Below, piece by piece: positions 25,925-36,454 of a DNA stretch of 64,000 nt (positions within the stretch are counted from its first letter, which is position 1; every line of letters starts with the position of its first letter). The notes under the pieces were generated by a model. The model had not been told where the DNA came from. It was given only the letters and a program-made list of their open reading frames with translations, and made no database searches. The position numbers and the translations under genes were made by a program. This DNA comes from Loktanella sp. S4079 (GTDB lineage Bacteria; Pseudomonadota; Alphaproteobacteria; Rhodobacterales; Rhodobacteraceae): NCBI RefSeq assembly GCF_000967725.1, contig NZ_JXYE01000002.1:992001-1056000 (forward strand). Direction: 5' to 3'.

Positions 25925-27589
25925 TTAACCTAATCGGCTGACGATCACTGTGACTTCTGGCTTCTTGCCGATCTCACCTTGGGCGGAGCGGCGGGCGATC
26001 GTGCGGAGTTCTTTTTCCAATTTGTCATCATCGCGTAGTGTCTTTGCCTCGGCGCGATTGACGAATTGTGTTAGGTCTTCTTCGACGACTTCAACCAGTG
26101 CAGCATTAGAGCGCCCTGTTTCAGGTAGCCCGTTGATTTCCACCCAAGGATCGCCCAGAGGCTCATCATTTTCATCGATGATAAGCGTCACAATTAGATG
26201 GCCGTTCAGGGCCATGCGGATACGATTGCGCACCACCCCGTCCAACGCGCCGATTTGCACGCTCCCGTCCAGATAGGTTCGCCCAGTTTCAATGTAATCG
26301 GCGACCTTAGGCGCGGTACTGGTCAGATCAATCATCATCCCATTCACTGCCACGATCCCGGTTAGGCCCGCGTTATTGCCGACTTTGACATGTTCGCGCA
26401 GGTGACGGTGTTCGCCGTGCATTGGGATCAGCATCTCAGGCTTTACAATCTGATGCATGATTTCCAAATCGGGGCGGTTGGCATGCCCTGACACGTGATA
26501 CTTGCCGCCTGCATCATCAACCACATCTACCCCAAGTTCAGAGAGTTGGTTCATGATGCGAATGACGCCCCGCTCGTTTCCGGGGATGGTTTTGGACGAG
26601 AACAGGAATGTATCCCCTTCCTTAAGCTTGAGCCCCAAATAGGACCCCTGCGCCAATTGGGCAGATGCTGCGCGGCGTTCCCCTTGGGAACCAGTGACCA
26701 GCAGCATCACGTTCTCACGTGGCATGTTCAACGCATCCTCAGGCGATACAACGCTCGGAAAGCCAGTCAAAATGCCCACTTCTGTCGCGGCTTCGACCAT
26801 ACGACGCATAGCACGGCCCAACAAGACAACGGATCGCCCGCTCTTTTCTGCTGCGATGGCGAGCGTTTTCAAACGCGCGATGTTCGAGGCAAAGGTCGTC
26901 GCAACCACCATGCCTGACGCTTCGGACATCATTTCTGCGATAGCGTCGCCAATCGTCGCCTCGGAACGGCCGGGCGCATGGGAAAAGATATTGGTGCTGT
27001 CGCAAACCAACGCCTTGACCCCATCCTTTGACACCTCTTCCCAGAGAGCGGCATTCCAAGGGTCGCCAACCACAGGTGTTTCATCAATCTTAAAGTCACC
27101 AGTGTGCAAGACCCGCCCCTGAGGCGTATCGATCATCAGTCCGGCGCTTTCGGGAATTGAGTGGCTAATGGGAAGATAAGACACCTGAAACGGACCGCAG
27201 TCGATCACATGGGGATAAATATCAACGACCTTCACGACGCTTTCAGGTAGCCCGTGCTCCGCCAATTTGCGCCGCGCGATATTCGCTGTGAATGGACGGG
27301 CGAACACTGGCGCACCAAGCTGTTCCCAGTAGTGACCAATCGCGCCGATGTGGTCCTCGTGTGCATGGGTAATGAATATCCCATCGATCTGCGCTTTGCG
27401 CTCTTTGAGCCACGCAATATCGGGCAGGATCAAATCAACACCCGGTGTCCCATCCATGTCTGGAAAGGTCACGCCCAGATCGACGACAATCAGCCTTTCT
27501 TTGCCCGGAGCGCCATAGCCATAAACATAGGCGTTCATGCCGATTTCACCGGCGCCACCAAGAGGCAGATAGATCAGGCGGTCGGTCAT
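25925..27589 (-). CDS. Ribonuclease J
   Basis: A 554-residue metallo-beta-lactamase/beta-CASP nuclease of the RNase J type, an exo- and endoribonuclease for mRNA decay and rRNA maturation. The zinc motif is ITHAHEDHIGAIGHYWEQLG (HxHxDH); further ligands are in PISHSIPESAGLMI and HTGDFKIDETP. The beta-CASP part has LLVTGSQGERRAA and HVSGHANRPDLE, and the C-terminal domain starts near DYIETGRTYLDG. Its ATG overlaps the coaX stop by 4 bp. The gene follows nuoN-birA-coaX, an arrangement shared by many alphaproteobacteria. Confidence 0.95.
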   Translation of the reverse strand: MTDRLIYLPLGGAGEIGMNAYVYGYGAPGKERLIVVDLGVTFPDMDGTPGVDLILPDIAWLKERKAQIDGIFITHAHEDHIGAIGHYWEQLGAPVFARPFTANIARRKLAEHGLPESVVKVVDIYPHVIDCGPFQVSYLPISHSIPESAGLMIDTPQGRVLHTGDFKIDETPVVGDPWNAALWEEVSKDGVKALVCDSTNIFSHAPGRSEATIGDAIAEMMSEASGMVVATTFASNIARLKTLAIAAEKSGRSVVLLGRAMRRMVEAATEVGILTGFPSVVSPEDALNMPRENVMLLVTGSQGERRAASAQLAQGSYLGLKLKEGDTFLFSSKTIPGNERGVIRIMNQLSELGVDVVDDAGGKYHVSGHANRPDLEIMHQIVKPEMLIPMHGEHRHLREHVKVGNNAGLTGIVAVNGMMIDLTSTAPKVADYIETGRTYLDGSVQIGALDGVVRNRIRMALNGHLIVTLIIDENDEPLGDPWVEINGLPETGRSNAALVEVVEEDLTQFVNRAEAKTLRDDDKLEKELRTIARRSAQGEIGKKPEVTVIVSRLG

Positions 27590-28359
27590 GTGTTTTCCTT
27601 ATTGTGTTTATGGATGACGGTCAGGCCGTGCATCGTCAGGTCGTCTTCGAAGGCGTCGAACAGGTTTTCGGCCTGTTGAAACAAGGGCGCAAGGCCCCCG
27701 GTCGAAATCACCGACATTGGAACGCCACGTTCTGCTTTGATCCGCGCGCATATCTCACGAACCAAGCCGATGTAACCCCAAAACACCCCGGATTGCATGC
27801 ATGCCACAGTATTTGTCCCGACAACGCGCTGCGGTTTCGAAATATCGACATGTGGCAGGGCAGCTGCTGCATTATGCAGCGCCTCGAGGCTTAGATTGAC
27901 GCCCGGAGCAATCACCCCACCCACATAGGCCCCATCCACATCCACAACATCAAAGGTCGTCGCTGTGCCAAAATCCACAACGATGAGATTACCACCATGC
28001 CGATCATAGGCCCCTGCCGCATTGACCACCCGGTCAGGACCCACTTGGGTGCCCTGATCGACACGCGGCGGCTGTGGCAGGGCACAATCGGGTTTGCCAA
28101 CGACCAAAGGGCGACAGCCAAAATAGCGGTCTGCAAGAACCCGCAGGTTAAACACCACGCGCGGTACAGTTGAACTGATGATGACCTCATTAATGGCGAC
28201 ATCGATGCCTTGAAACTTCATCAGGGTCGACAGCCAAACATAGTATTGGTCCGCTGTGCGCTGCCATTCGGTGCTGGTACGCCAAGTTGCAATAAAGCTT
28301 TCCCCATCCCAAATTGAGAAAACGGTATTGGTGTTACCACAGTCAATTGCCAAAAGCAT
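27586..28359 (-). CDS. coaX: Type III pantothenate kinase
   Basis: A 257-residue kinase for the first step of coenzyme A synthesis. The N-terminal phosphate loop is AIDCGNTNTVFSIWDG, with catalytic aspartates there and in VVDFGTATTFDVVD. The pantothenate pocket string GPDRVVNAAGAYD is conserved, as is YVGGVIAPGVNLSLEAL. It overlaps the RNase J gene downstream and follows birA by 14 bp; AGGGA precedes ATG 28359. Type III enzymes need a monovalent cation and are not feedback-inhibited by CoA. Confidence 0.93.
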   Translation of the reverse strand: MLLAIDCGNTNTVFSIWDGESFIATWRTSTEWQRTADQYYVWLSTLMKFQGIDVAINEVIISSTVPRVVFNLRVLADRYFGCRPLVVGKPDCALPQPPRVDQGTQVGPDRVVNAAGAYDRHGGNLIVVDFGTATTFDVVDVDGAYVGGVIAPGVNLSLEALHNAAAALPHVDISKPQRVVGTNTVACMQSGVFWGYIGLVREICARIKAERGVPMSVISTGGLAPLFQQAENLFDAFEDDLTMHGLTVIHKHNKENT

Positions 28360-28373
28360 GAAGCGTTCCCTCT

Positions 28374-29132
28374 TTAGAAATAGACATCAGCCGCGGGGAT
28401 GACACGCGGTCCTTGGGATGTTTGCAAGACCAAACTGCCGTCCAGATCAACGGTTTGGAACAGTCCGGTGATCTCCTCGCGTCCCGTACGTGCCGTGATC
28501 ACCTCACCCAGCCGCGCAGCCCGCGATAACCAGATATCGCGGATATGGGCGAAGCCTTGGGTTTGCAAAAGCTCCTCTTGCTCGGCATAGGCATTCGCTA
28601 ACACGGCCAAGAAATCCTCTGGCTCTACGTCCCAACCGCCTGCCGCACGCAAGCTGGTTGGGGCAAAGGCCGCCTCTGTCACGCCGGAGGGAACATCGGC
28701 CAGGTTGACCCCGATCCCTATCGACAACCAGTCAACAGCGCCGCCCTGCCCACTGCTCTCAAGCAGAATACCCGCAACCTTACCGCCAGACAGCAAGACA
28801 TCATTGGGCCATTTCAGCGAGAGCTTTTCAGGCTGCACATAAATCGCCAGCGCATCAAACAAAGCATTCGCAGCCAAGAACGACCGCCGTGCCGCATCAG
28901 CAGGTGAACAATGCGGTTTGAACACAAGCGTCGCGTTCAGGTTACCCTTTGGCACGATCCACGGCCGCCCACGCCGCCCACGCGCAGCCGTTTGCTGATG
29001 CGCCATGATCCATGTTGGAAAGGTCAGGCTTGGGGCGATACGTGCCGCCTCAAGCATGGTGCTATCCACGGTTTCGTGGACGACACGATCATAGCCTTCA
29101 GGCCAATGGGCATGCGCGCCCTCAGTGGACAA
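28374..29132 (-). CDS. birA: Biotin-[acetyl-CoA-carboxylase] ligase
   Basis: About 252 residues, without the N-terminal DNA-binding domain of enterobacterial BirA, so it ligates biotin but does not repress. Motifs: [25 protein letters not shown] (the GRGRRGR-type biotinyl-AMP loop), [20 protein letters not shown] and [11 protein letters not shown]. The start is uncertain: no in-frame ATG exists near the family start, and TTG 29132 and GTG 29186 are candidates. TTG is favoured because it gives the usual length and lies across the nuoN stop (29122-29124). Confidence 0.85.
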   Translation of the reverse strand: MSTEGAHAHWPEGYDRVVHETVDSTMLEAARIAPSLTFPTWIMAHQQTAARGRRGRPWIVPKGNLNATLVFKPHCSPADAARRSFLAANALFDALAIYVQPEKLSLKWPNDVLLSGGKVAGILLESSGQGGAVDWLSIGIGVNLADVPSGVTEAAFAPTSLRAAGGWDVEPEDFLAVLANAYAEQEELLQTQGFAHIRDIWLSRAARLGEVITARTGREEITGLFQTVDLDGSLVLQTSQGPRVIPAADVYF

Positions 29133-30558
29133 GCGCAGCCGCCGCAGTTGCAGCAATCGGTTCGATTCCGAACATATTGACCACACCAATCAGCATGACC
29201 AAGGCTGATCCCATCAGGAATGTCCAAAGCACCGGGTTGGTTTTGCCGTCCAATACTTCGCCTTCTTCGCCGAAATACATGTAGTAAACGATCCGCAGAT
29301 AATAAAACGCACCGATCACCGAGGCGATCACACCGGCGATGGCCAGCCATGCAAGCCCGCCTTCGTATGCCGCGCGTAGGACAAAGAACTTGCCAAAGAA
29401 CCCAAGCATTGGCGGCACGCCCGCAAGGCTGAACAAGAGCACAAGCATCGCCGCCGCGCGCAGTGGTTGATAGCGGTTGTACTGGCGCAGGCTGTCGATA
29501 GAGGTCACCGGGCGACCATCACGCTCCATGCTTAGGATAAACGCAAAGGTGCCGATATTCATCGTGACATAGATCGCCATATAGATCAGCATCGCTTTCA
29601 CGCCCAGCTCTGACCCGGCAGCCAGCCCCATCAATGCAAAACCCATATGGGCAATGGATGAATAAGCCATCAGACGCTTGATGTCTTTTTGCCCAATAGC
29701 AGCAACTGCGCCCACGAACATTGAGACCACGGCCAAGAATGCAACGATCTGCTGCCACTCGCTCACGATATGACCAAAGGCATCGTGAACCACGCGCGCA
29801 AACAATGCCATCGCTGCCACCTTAGGCGCTGTGGCAAAGAATGCGGTAACCGGGGTTGGCGACCCTTGGTACACGTCAGGGGTCCACATGTGGAACGGCG
29901 CCGCGGAGACTTTGAACGCAAAACCTGCGATCAAGAACACAATACCGAACAACAATCCCAGTGATGGGTGATGTGATGTCGCTTCGATAATCCCGCTAAA
30001 GAGCGTTGTGCCTGCATAACCATACGTCAGAGAAGCACCGTACAAGAGAAGCCCGGAAGAGAGAGCGCCAAGGACAAAGTACTTTAGCCCCGCCTCGGTC
30101 GACTTGATGCTATCGCGGCGCAACGACGCCACAACATAAAGCGAAAGCGACTGTAGCTCGAGTCCCATATAAAGCGCCATTAGGTCGCCAGCAGAAACCA
30201 TGACCATCATGCCTACAACTGCCAGCGCAATCAAAAGCGGATATTCAAAACGCAGCAGGCCGCGTCGTTTCATATAGTGTTCCGACATTGCTAGCACGGC
30301 CGCAGCCGATAGCAGGATCGTCACCTTCGCAAAGCGCGCGAAGGCGTCATCATTGAACATGCCGTCAAAAGCGGTTCGCGTCCCCTGCCCGGTCATGCCG
30401 ATCCACGCAGCAAGCAATACAAAAATACCAGCTGTCGCCCATGTCAGCAACGAGGCTGATTCATCCTTGCGCGTATAGACCGCCGCGAGCAGCGCCAGCA
30501 TGGCGTAAACAGCCAGCAGAATTTCAGGCATGACGATTTGGATATCTACGGAAATCAT
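29122..30558 (-). CDS. nuoN: NADH-quinone oxidoreductase subunit N
   Basis: A 478-residue antiporter-like membrane subunit of complex I with about 14 helices. Strings include [39 protein letters not shown] (the broken-helix region) and [22 protein letters not shown] 30558 is chosen because AAGGA stands 9 bases before it; ATG 30567 is in frame but almost touches that site. It follows nuoM by 12 bp and overlaps the putative start of birA. Confidence 0.95.
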   Translation of the reverse strand: MISVDIQIVMPEILLAVYAMLALLAAVYTRKDESASLLTWATAGIFVLLAAWIGMTGQGTRTAFDGMFNDDAFARFAKVTILLSAAAVLAMSEHYMKRRGLLRFEYPLLIALAVVGMMVMVSAGDLMALYMGLELQSLSLYVVASLRRDSIKSTEAGLKYFVLGALSSGLLLYGASLTYGYAGTTLFSGIIEATSHHPSLGLLFGIVFLIAGFAFKVSAAPFHMWTPDVYQGSPTPVTAFFATAPKVAAMALFARVVHDAFGHIVSEWQQIVAFLAVVSMFVGAVAAIGQKDIKRLMAYSSIAHMGFALMGLAAGSELGVKAMLIYMAIYVTMNIGTFAFILSMERDGRPVTSIDSLRQYNRYQPLRAAAMLVLLFSLAGVPPMLGFFGKFFVLRAAYEGGLAWLAIAGVIASVIGAFYYLRIVYYMYFGEEGEVLDGKTNPVLWTFLMGSALVMLIGVVNMFGIEPIAATAAAALVH

Positions 30559-30570
30559 GTCATCCATTCC

Positions 30571-32112
30571 TTAATACGACGCAACTTCGGCAACAGGCGC
30601 AAAGCCTGCCACAGCGGTTTCGTAGTTTTCAACCAGCGCAGTCACGCTTGGTCCGATGATGTCGAGAACAAGTGCCGGATACACACCCAGCAACAAGGTC
30701 ATCACAACCAATGGCACGAAAATCATCTTTTCGCGTTTGGTCATATCTGTGATTGTTTTCAGGCTTTCTTTGATCAGGTCGCCCATGACAACCCGGCGAT
30801 AGAGCCACAGCGCGTAGGCCGCAGAAAAGATCACGCCAGTTGTCGCAATGGCAGCAACCCAAGTGTTGACTTGGAACGCGCCCATCAGTGTCAAGAATTC
30901 GCCGACAAATCCTGACGTGCCCGGCAGACCAACGTTTGCCATCGTAAAGAACATAAAGATCAGCGCATAGGCTGGCATCCGGTTTACCAGACCACCATAG
31001 GCGTCAATTTCACGTGTGTGCATCCGATCATAGATCACCCCAACACACAGGAACAACGCGCCCGAGATAAAACCGTGGCTCAACATTTGGAAAATCGCGC
31101 CGTCGATACCTTGTTGGTTGAGGGCAAAGATCCCCATCGTCACGTAACCCATGTGTGCAACCGATGAGTAGGCGATCAGCTTTTTCATGTCCTCTTGGAC
31201 CAATGCCACCAGTGACGTGTAGACAATCGCAATTGCCGAGAGCCACAGCACAAAGTCACCCATGACCTCGGACCCGATGGGGAACATGGGCAGACTAAAC
31301 CGCAAGAAACCGTAGCCCCCCATTTTCAGCAGGATTGCCGCAAGTACCACAGAACCCGCGGTCGGTGCCTGAACGTGGGCGTCGGGCAACCAGGTATGCA
31401 CCGGCCACATCGGCATTTTCACAGCAAAGGATGCAAAGAACGCCAACCATAGCATCGTCTGCATACCGCCGACTACGTGAATGCCAAGAACGCTAAAACT
31501 CTCGTGACCGAAAGAATATGTCATCAGCGTTGGAATGTCGGTTGTCTCTGCTTGGGCAAACATCCCAACCATGGCAACCAGCATCAATACCGAACCTAGG
31601 AAGGTGTACAAAAAGAATTTGAACGACGCATAGATCCGATTCTTTCCGCCCCAAATCCCGATGACCAAGAACATCGGGATCAGGCCCGCCTCAAAGAACA
31701 GGTAGAACAGCACCAGATCAAGCGCCATGAATACACCAAGCATCAGCGTCTCAAGCACAAGGAAGGCGATCATATATTCCTTGACCCGTGTGGTCACACC
31801 CCAGCAGGAAATGATCACAATCGGCATCAGGAATGTTGTTAGCATCACAAACAGAATGCTGATTCCATCAACACCCATTTTATACTGGAGCCCAGCGATC
31901 CACTCGCGGGTTTCGAGCATCTGAAACCCGGTATTTGTCGGATCAAAGTTCGCCAGAATAAACAGTGACGCCAAGAAGGTCATCATCGTGGTGACAACAG
32001 CGACCCATTTAGCGTTACGCTGGGCGGCTTCATCATCGCCACGCAGGAACAGAGCGAGGATCACCGCGCCAATCAGCGGCATAAAGGTCGTAAGCGAAAG
32101 AATGTTGCCCAT
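30571..32112 (-). CDS. nuoM: NADH-quinone oxidoreductase subunit M
   Basis: A 513-residue proton-pumping subunit. The key helix-5 glutamate is E141 in [16 protein letters not shown], and the helix-7/8 block [19 protein letters not shown] and the [15 protein letters not shown] region are conserved. ATG 32112 overlaps the nuoL stop by one base (TAATG). Confidence 0.96.
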   Translation of the reverse strand: MGNILSLTTFMPLIGAVILALFLRGDDEAAQRNAKWVAVVTTMMTFLASLFILANFDPTNTGFQMLETREWIAGLQYKMGVDGISILFVMLTTFLMPIVIISCWGVTTRVKEYMIAFLVLETLMLGVFMALDLVLFYLFFEAGLIPMFLVIGIWGGKNRIYASFKFFLYTFLGSVLMLVAMVGMFAQAETTDIPTLMTYSFGHESFSVLGIHVVGGMQTMLWLAFFASFAVKMPMWPVHTWLPDAHVQAPTAGSVVLAAILLKMGGYGFLRFSLPMFPIGSEVMGDFVLWLSAIAIVYTSLVALVQEDMKKLIAYSSVAHMGYVTMGIFALNQQGIDGAIFQMLSHGFISGALFLCVGVIYDRMHTREIDAYGGLVNRMPAYALIFMFFTMANVGLPGTSGFVGEFLTLMGAFQVNTWVAAIATTGVIFSAAYALWLYRRVVMGDLIKESLKTITDMTKREKMIFVPLVVMTLLLGVYPALVLDIIGPSVTALVENYETAVAGFAPVAEVASY

Positions 32113-34223
32113 TATTTCGCCCCCCCAGTCATCGTGACCCAGGTGAGCAACACCGCGATCCCGATCACCATTGCCAGCGCATAGGTGAACACATAACCAG
32201 ACTGCGCCCGACCGGCGAGCCGTGTGAAGAATGGAATGATGCCCATGGCCAGTCCGTTAATCCCACCATCAATAAGTTTCGTATCGCCCTGTTTCCAAAG
32301 GAAACGACCAATGGCCATGGCAGGCCGCACGAAAACAAAGTCGTACAGCTCATCAAAATACCATTTATTGAGCAAGAAGTTGTAAAGCGGCGCTTGCTGC
32401 TTGGCCAATTTGGCGGGCAGATCCGGGCGTCGGATGTACATCAGATAAGCCAGACCAAAACCAAGGATCATCGCAATGAACGGCGATACCTTGACCAATT
32501 TGGGAGCATGGTGCGCGTCATCCATGACGTGATTGTCTGGCGCCATATGAATCGCGCCCTGCCCCGGTACGGCTGCGGTGCCGTGGGTGTCTTCGCCATG
32601 GCCATCGTCAGCAACTTCGTGATCATCAGTCGCCGCGTAGGCTGGCGCAATAAGGCTAAACCCGGATGCATGATCGTCCGTATGCGCCTCTGCTTCGGCA
32701 ATGCCAAAGAAGACTTCGACCTTGTGATGATCACCAAAGAACGAATTATACCAGAGCATCCCCGAAAAAATCGCCCCGATGCTTAGCACACCAAGCGGGA
32801 TAAGCATGACCGTTGGGCTTTCGTGCGCGTGATCATGGGTATGCTTGTCGCCGCGCGGTTCGCCGTAAAAGGTCAGGAACATAAGGCGCCAGCTGTAGAA
32901 GCTTGTCATGAACGCAGCAATCACAAGCATCCAGAACGCGTAGCCTCCGGCGGTGCCAGCATAGGCGCTCTCGATCACAGCATCTTTGGACAGGAAGCCA
33001 GCGAAACCGAAATGCGTCAGCGGAATACCAACACCAGTAATCGCAAGCGTGCCGATCATCATCGCCCAGAACGTATAAGGCATCTTTTTGCGTAGCCCGC
33101 CATAGTTCCGCATATCTTGTTCGTGGTGCATCCCGTGGATCACGGAACCTGCCCCAAGGAACAGCATCGCCTTAAAGAATGCGTGCGTCAGCAAGTGGAA
33201 CATCGCGACCGAATAGACACCCACACCTGCCGCTACAAACATATAGCCTAGCTGTGAACAGGTAGAATAGGCGATCACGCGCTTGATGTCGTTTTGCACC
33301 AACCCAACGGTCGCGGCAAAAAACGCAGTCGTCGCGCCCAAGAACACGATGAATGCGGTTGCTTGCGGGGCATATTCCATCAGCGGTGACATACGGCAGA
33401 CAAGGAACACACCCGCGGTCACCATCGTCGCAGCGTGGATCAGGGCGGATACGGGTGTTGGACCTTCCATAGCGTCAGGAAGCCATGTGTGCAGGATCAG
33501 TTGCGCGGATTTACCCATTGCGCCGATGAACAATAGGAACGCGATCAAATTAATCGCTGACCAATCAGTCCAGAGGAAATGCAATGTTTGCTCGGCCAGA
33601 TGCGGTACTTCGGCAAAGATTTCGTCAAAGCGGATGCTGTCAGTTGTCATATAGAGCGCAAAGATCCCCAGCGCGAAACCAAAGTCCCCGACCCGGTTCA
33701 CAACAAAGGCCTTGATCGCGGCAGCACCCGCAGAAGGTTTTTTATAGTAAAAACCGATCAGCAGATACGAGGCAACGCCCACGCCTTCCCAGCCAAAGAA
33801 CATCTGAACAAGGTTGTCAGACGTCACCAGCATCAACATCGCAAAGGTAAAGAACGACAGATAAGCAAAGAAGCGAGCTTTGTAATGCTGGCCTTCGCTA
33901 AAATGATCGTCATGGGCCATGTAGCCGAATGAATACAGGTGAACCAGCGCCGAAACAGTGGTGATCACAATCAGCATGATCGCCGTCAGACGGTCCATGC
34001 GGATCGACCAATCCGTCGACAATGTGCCGCTTTCTATCCAACGCAGGATGTGGATGGTTTCGGTTGTGCCATCAAATGATAGGAACACGATCCACGACAA
34101 AAACGCTGCAAGGAACAGCAAGCCGGTCGTGATCCACTGCGCTGCGGTTTCCCCGATCACGCGCCAGCCAAAGCCGCCAATGATTGCGCCCACCAGAGGG
34201 GCAAAAAGGATGGTGGTTTCCAT
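32112..34223 (-). CDS. nuoL: NADH-quinone oxidoreductase subunit L, with His/Asp-rich insertion
   Basis: A 703-residue antiporter-like subunit, longer than the roughly 610-residue E. coli protein. Conserved features: E146 in [18 protein letters not shown]238 in [34 protein letters not shown] and [15 protein letters not shown]. The extra length lies mainly between helices near residues 457-575. A short KHTHDHAHE run is followed by a 60-residue stretch rich in His, Asp, Glu and Ala (residues 511-573, about ten His). The C-terminal lateral helix region follows. Overlaps nuoM by one base; 5 bp after nuoK. Confidence 0.96.
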   Translation of the reverse strand: METTILFAPLVGAIIGGFGWRVIGETAAQWITTGLLFLAAFLSWIVFLSFDGTTETIHILRWIESGTLSTDWSIRMDRLTAIMLIVITTVSALVHLYSFGYMAHDDHFSEGQHYKARFFAYLSFFTFAMLMLVTSDNLVQMFFGWEGVGVASYLLIGFYYKKPSAGAAAIKAFVVNRVGDFGFALGIFALYMTTDSIRFDEIFAEVPHLAEQTLHFLWTDWSAINLIAFLLFIGAMGKSAQLILHTWLPDAMEGPTPVSALIHAATMVTAGVFLVCRMSPLMEYAPQATAFIVFLGATTAFFAATVGLVQNDIKRVIAYSTCSQLGYMFVAAGVGVYSVAMFHLLTHAFFKAMLFLGAGSVIHGMHHEQDMRNYGGLRKKMPYTFWAMMIGTLAITGVGIPLTHFGFAGFLSKDAVIESAYAGTAGGYAFWMLVIAAFMTSFYSWRLMFLTFYGEPRGDKHTHDHAHESPTVMLIPLGVLSIGAIFSGMLWYNSFFGDHHKVEVFFGIAEAEAHTDDHASGFSLIAPAYAATDDHEVADDGHGEDTHGTAAVPGQGAIHMAPDNHVMDDAHHAPKLVKVSPFIAMILGFGLAYLMYIRRPDLPAKLAKQQAPLYNFLLNKWYFDELYDFVFVRPAMAIGRFLWKQGDTKLIDGGINGLAMGIIPFFTRLAGRAQSGYVFTYALAMVIGIAVLLTWVTMTGGAK

Positions 34224-34228
34224 TTGCG

Positions 34229-34534
34229 TTAACCCTTCATCACGTTGACGTCTTCAACGTCGATGGTTCCGCGGTTGCGGAAGAAACAAACCAGAATGGC
34301 CAGACCAATCGCTGCCTCTGCCGCAGCAACCGTCAGAACGAAAAGCGTGAACACTTGCCCTGTCAGATCCTGCAAATAGCTTGAGAAGGCGACAAAGTTG
34401 ATATTCACCGCCAGCAGCATCAGTTCGATACTCATCAACAAAATGATGATATTCTTACGGTTCAAAAACAGGCCAAAGATGCCGATGACAAACAGCGCGG
34501 CAGCCACCGCGAGATAATGTTCAAGTCCGATCAT
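34229..34534 (-). CDS. nuoK: NADH-quinone oxidoreductase subunit K
   Basis: A 101-residue, three-helix membrane subunit. [18 protein letters not shown] (with the conserved helix-2 Glu) and [19 protein letters not shown] (second key Glu) are exact family landmarks. It overlaps nuoJ by 4 bp. Confidence 0.96.
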   Translation of the reverse strand: MIGLEHYLAVAAALFVIGIFGLFLNRKNIIILLMSIELMLLAVNINFVAFSSYLQDLTGQVFTLFVLTVAAAEAAIGLAILVCFFRNRGTIDVEDVNVMKG

Positions 34535-35136
34535 AGCCCCTGCCCCGGTTTAACATCTTTGAGTTCCATTGCTTTCGCTGGGTCGCGGTGCATCTGCGCC
34601 ACAACATTCTGGCGCTTGATGTCGACGCGGTGACGAAGTGTCAGCACAATCGCACCGATCATCGCAACCAACAGGATCAATCCGGCCAGTTGGAACAGCA
34701 TGATATATTTGTCGTAGATCAGCAGTCCAAGCGCGGTCGTATTATCAAGATCACTCATCGCTGTGGCACTATTATCAGCAGCGTGCTCTGCGAATTCCCA
34801 TGTACCAAAAGCCAAAGCAAGCTGCATGATGATCACAACACCGATCAACAGGGCCAGTGGCATATATTTTGCCATCTCCGCCTTAAGCTCGGCAAAGTCG
34901 ACGTCCAGCATCATCACAACGAACAAGAACAAAACCGCGACCGCACCGACATAAACAATCATCAACAGCATCGCGATGAATTCAGCGCCAAGCGTGACAA
35001 ACAAGCCAGCCGATGACAAGAAAGCCAAAATCAACCAGAGCACCGAGTGCACGGGATTGCGGCTAATGACGGTGAACAAACCGCCCACGATCGTCGAGAT
35101 CGCAAACAGGTAGAATGTGAACGCGAAAACACTCAT
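34531..35136 (-). CDS. nuoJ: NADH-quinone oxidoreductase subunit J
   Basis: A 201-residue membrane subunit with five helices. [20 protein letters not shown] and [24 protein letters not shown] (the pi-bulge helix 3 region) identify it. The loop after helix 4 contains a lineage-specific Ala/Asp/Asn segment ([16 protein letters not shown]). Its start overlaps the stop of the carboxymuconolactone-decarboxylase-like gene by 4 bp, so that gene is firmly inside the operon. Confidence 0.95.
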   Translation of the reverse strand: MSVFAFTFYLFAISTIVGGLFTVISRNPVHSVLWLILAFLSSAGLFVTLGAEFIAMLLMIVYVGAVAVLFLFVVMMLDVDFAELKAEMAKYMPLALLIGVVIIMQLALAFGTWEFAEHAADNSATAMSDLDNTTALGLLIYDKYIMLFQLAGLILLVAMIGAIVLTLRHRVDIKRQNVVAQMHRDPAKAMELKDVKPGQGL

Positions 35137-35531
35137 TCGGTTTCGTCCTTCTCCAACACTTCGTTGGCCAGTTGCATGGCCTTATTCATCGCAGGAACGC
35201 CGCCAAACAGCCCCATCTGAGCAATTGTTTCAGCGATTTCCTGTTTCGTGGCGCCCGCTTCGGTCAAATGCCGCACGGTCAGCCGAATTTGTGCATCTGC
35301 CTGCGCACCAAGTACCGTCAACCCAGCAAGGGTCAAAAGCAGCCGCGTCTTGGCATCAAGCCCATCGGGATTAACCCCTTTGCCAAAAAACATCTCCATC
35401 GTGTCTTTGGGCATGGTCGGCCAGAGGTTTTCGAAACCTTTTGGGGTAAAGGCATCCAAATCGACATTCATCGACTTGGCCCAATCTTGGCCCATCTTCA
35501 TCATCGCTTCAAAGGGGTTCTGATCCGTCAT
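35133..35531 (-). CDS. Carboxymuconolactone decarboxylase-family (CMD) protein
   Basis: A 132-residue alpha-helical protein of the CMD/AhpD-like fold. [24 protein letters not shown] is the family core, followed by [23 protein letters not shown] and [10 protein letters not shown]. The CxxC of AhpD peroxidases is missing, so it is not a thiol peroxidase; relatives decarboxylate carboxymuconolactone or have unknown roles. ATG 35531 overlaps the DUF4259 gene stop, and its own stop overlaps nuoJ, each by 4 bp. Its place between nuoI and nuoJ suggests coregulation with complex I; a direct role is unproven. Confidence 0.85.
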   Translation of the reverse strand: MTDQNPFEAMMKMGQDWAKSMNVDLDAFTPKGFENLWPTMPKDTMEMFFGKGVNPDGLDAKTRLLLTLAGLTVLGAQADAQIRLTVRHLTEAGATKQEIAETIAQMGLFGGVPAMNKAMQLANEVLEKDETE

Positions 35532-35947
35532 GCTGCATCGAGCCTCGTCCGGAGCGCCGTAATCTGCGCGACCCATTGATCTAATTCTTCAGCCTCGTGC
35601 CACAAATCATAGAGTTCAGAGCTTTCAACATCAGAGGTAACCGCCTCGAGTGCCTCGCTCGCGCGGGCCTGAATATTGTCTATATCCAAGAGCGCGTCTT
35701 TGTGATTTTCAACCGGCTCGGCCAATTGGTCTGATAGATCCTCGTCCATCGCACCGAGTGCAGCGGCCACGACCTCGGCCAATGCGACAAGACCGGAGCC
35801 AATGTCGCCCTCGACATAACCGTTTGCGATTGCTTCGCTCGCTGCATCCAACAATTCCGACGCCGCGGATGCGCCAAATTCGCTAAAGTCAGCAAGCCAA
35901 TCGAGGCTACTGTCGTTATCTAGTGATCCAACACCCCAAGCACCCAT
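35528..35947 (-). CDS. DUF4259-domain protein
   Basis: A 139-residue acidic soluble protein. The opening MGAWGVGSLDNDSSLDWLAD is the typical DUF4259 start (MGAWGxGxxDND-x-x-x-DW). The rest is Ala/Glu/Asp-rich helix. The function of the family is unknown. It lies 11 bp after nuoI and overlaps the CMD-like gene, forming a two-gene insert between nuoI and nuoJ. Confidence 0.85.
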   Translation of the reverse strand: MGAWGVGSLDNDSSLDWLADFSEFGASAASELLDAASEAIANGYVEGDIGSGLVALAEVVAAALGAMDEDLSDQLAEPVENHKDALLDIDNIQARASEALEAVTSDVESSELYDLWHEAEELDQWVAQITALRTRLDAA

Positions 35948-35958
35948 CGTTCAGCCCC

Positions 35959-36453
35959 CTACCTATAAGGCGCGTCGAGTTCGAGATTGCGCGCAATCTC
36001 AGCTTCCCAACGGTCACCATTTTCAAGCAGTTTGGCTTTGTCGTAATAAAGCTCTTCGCGGGTCTCGGTGCTGAACTCAAAGTTCGGACCTTCGACAATC
36101 GCATCCACTGGGCAGGCCTCTTGGCAGAAGCCACAGTAGATGCATTTGGTCATGTCGATGTCGTAACGTGTCGTCCGGCGAGAGCCATCATCACGGGGTT
36201 CCGCATCAATGGTGATCGCCTGCGCAGGGCAAACCGCCTCGCATAACTTACAAGCGATGCAACGTTCTTCGCCGTTGGGATAACGACGCAATGCGTGCTC
36301 ACCACGAAAACGGGGGCTAAGCGGCCCCTTTTCATGCGGGTAGTTCAACGTCGCCTTCGGCGAGAAGAAATACTTCAAGCCCAGTTTAAAACCGACCCAG
36401 AAATCCTGAAGCAGGAAATATTTCGCTGCGCGGGTGTAGTCCATCTGGCTCAC
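35959..36453 (-). CDS. nuoI: NADH-quinone oxidoreductase subunit I
   Basis: A 164-residue peripheral-arm subunit that carries the two 4Fe-4S clusters N6a and N6b: [12 protein letters not shown] and [12 protein letters not shown]. The start is taken at GTG 36453, just past the nuoH stop, with GGAGG 5 bases upstream. This yields the N-terminus [18 protein letters not shown], which matches the family better than ATG 36444 does. Confidence 0.95.
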   Translation of the reverse strand: MSQMDYTRAAKYFLLQDFWVGFKLGLKYFFSPKATLNYPHEKGPLSPRFRGEHALRRYPNGEERCIACKLCEAVCPAQAITIDAEPRDDGSRRTTRYDIDMTKCIYCGFCQEACPVDAIVEGPNFEFSTETREELYYDKAKLLENGDRWEAEIARNLELDAPYR

Positions 36454-36454
36454 A

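Noticed and set aside
33283-34248. Several plus-strand ORFs opposite nuoL, nuoK and nuoJ
   Set aside because: Antisense reading of hydrophobic helices gives polar, low-complexity products; no ribosome sites or homology.
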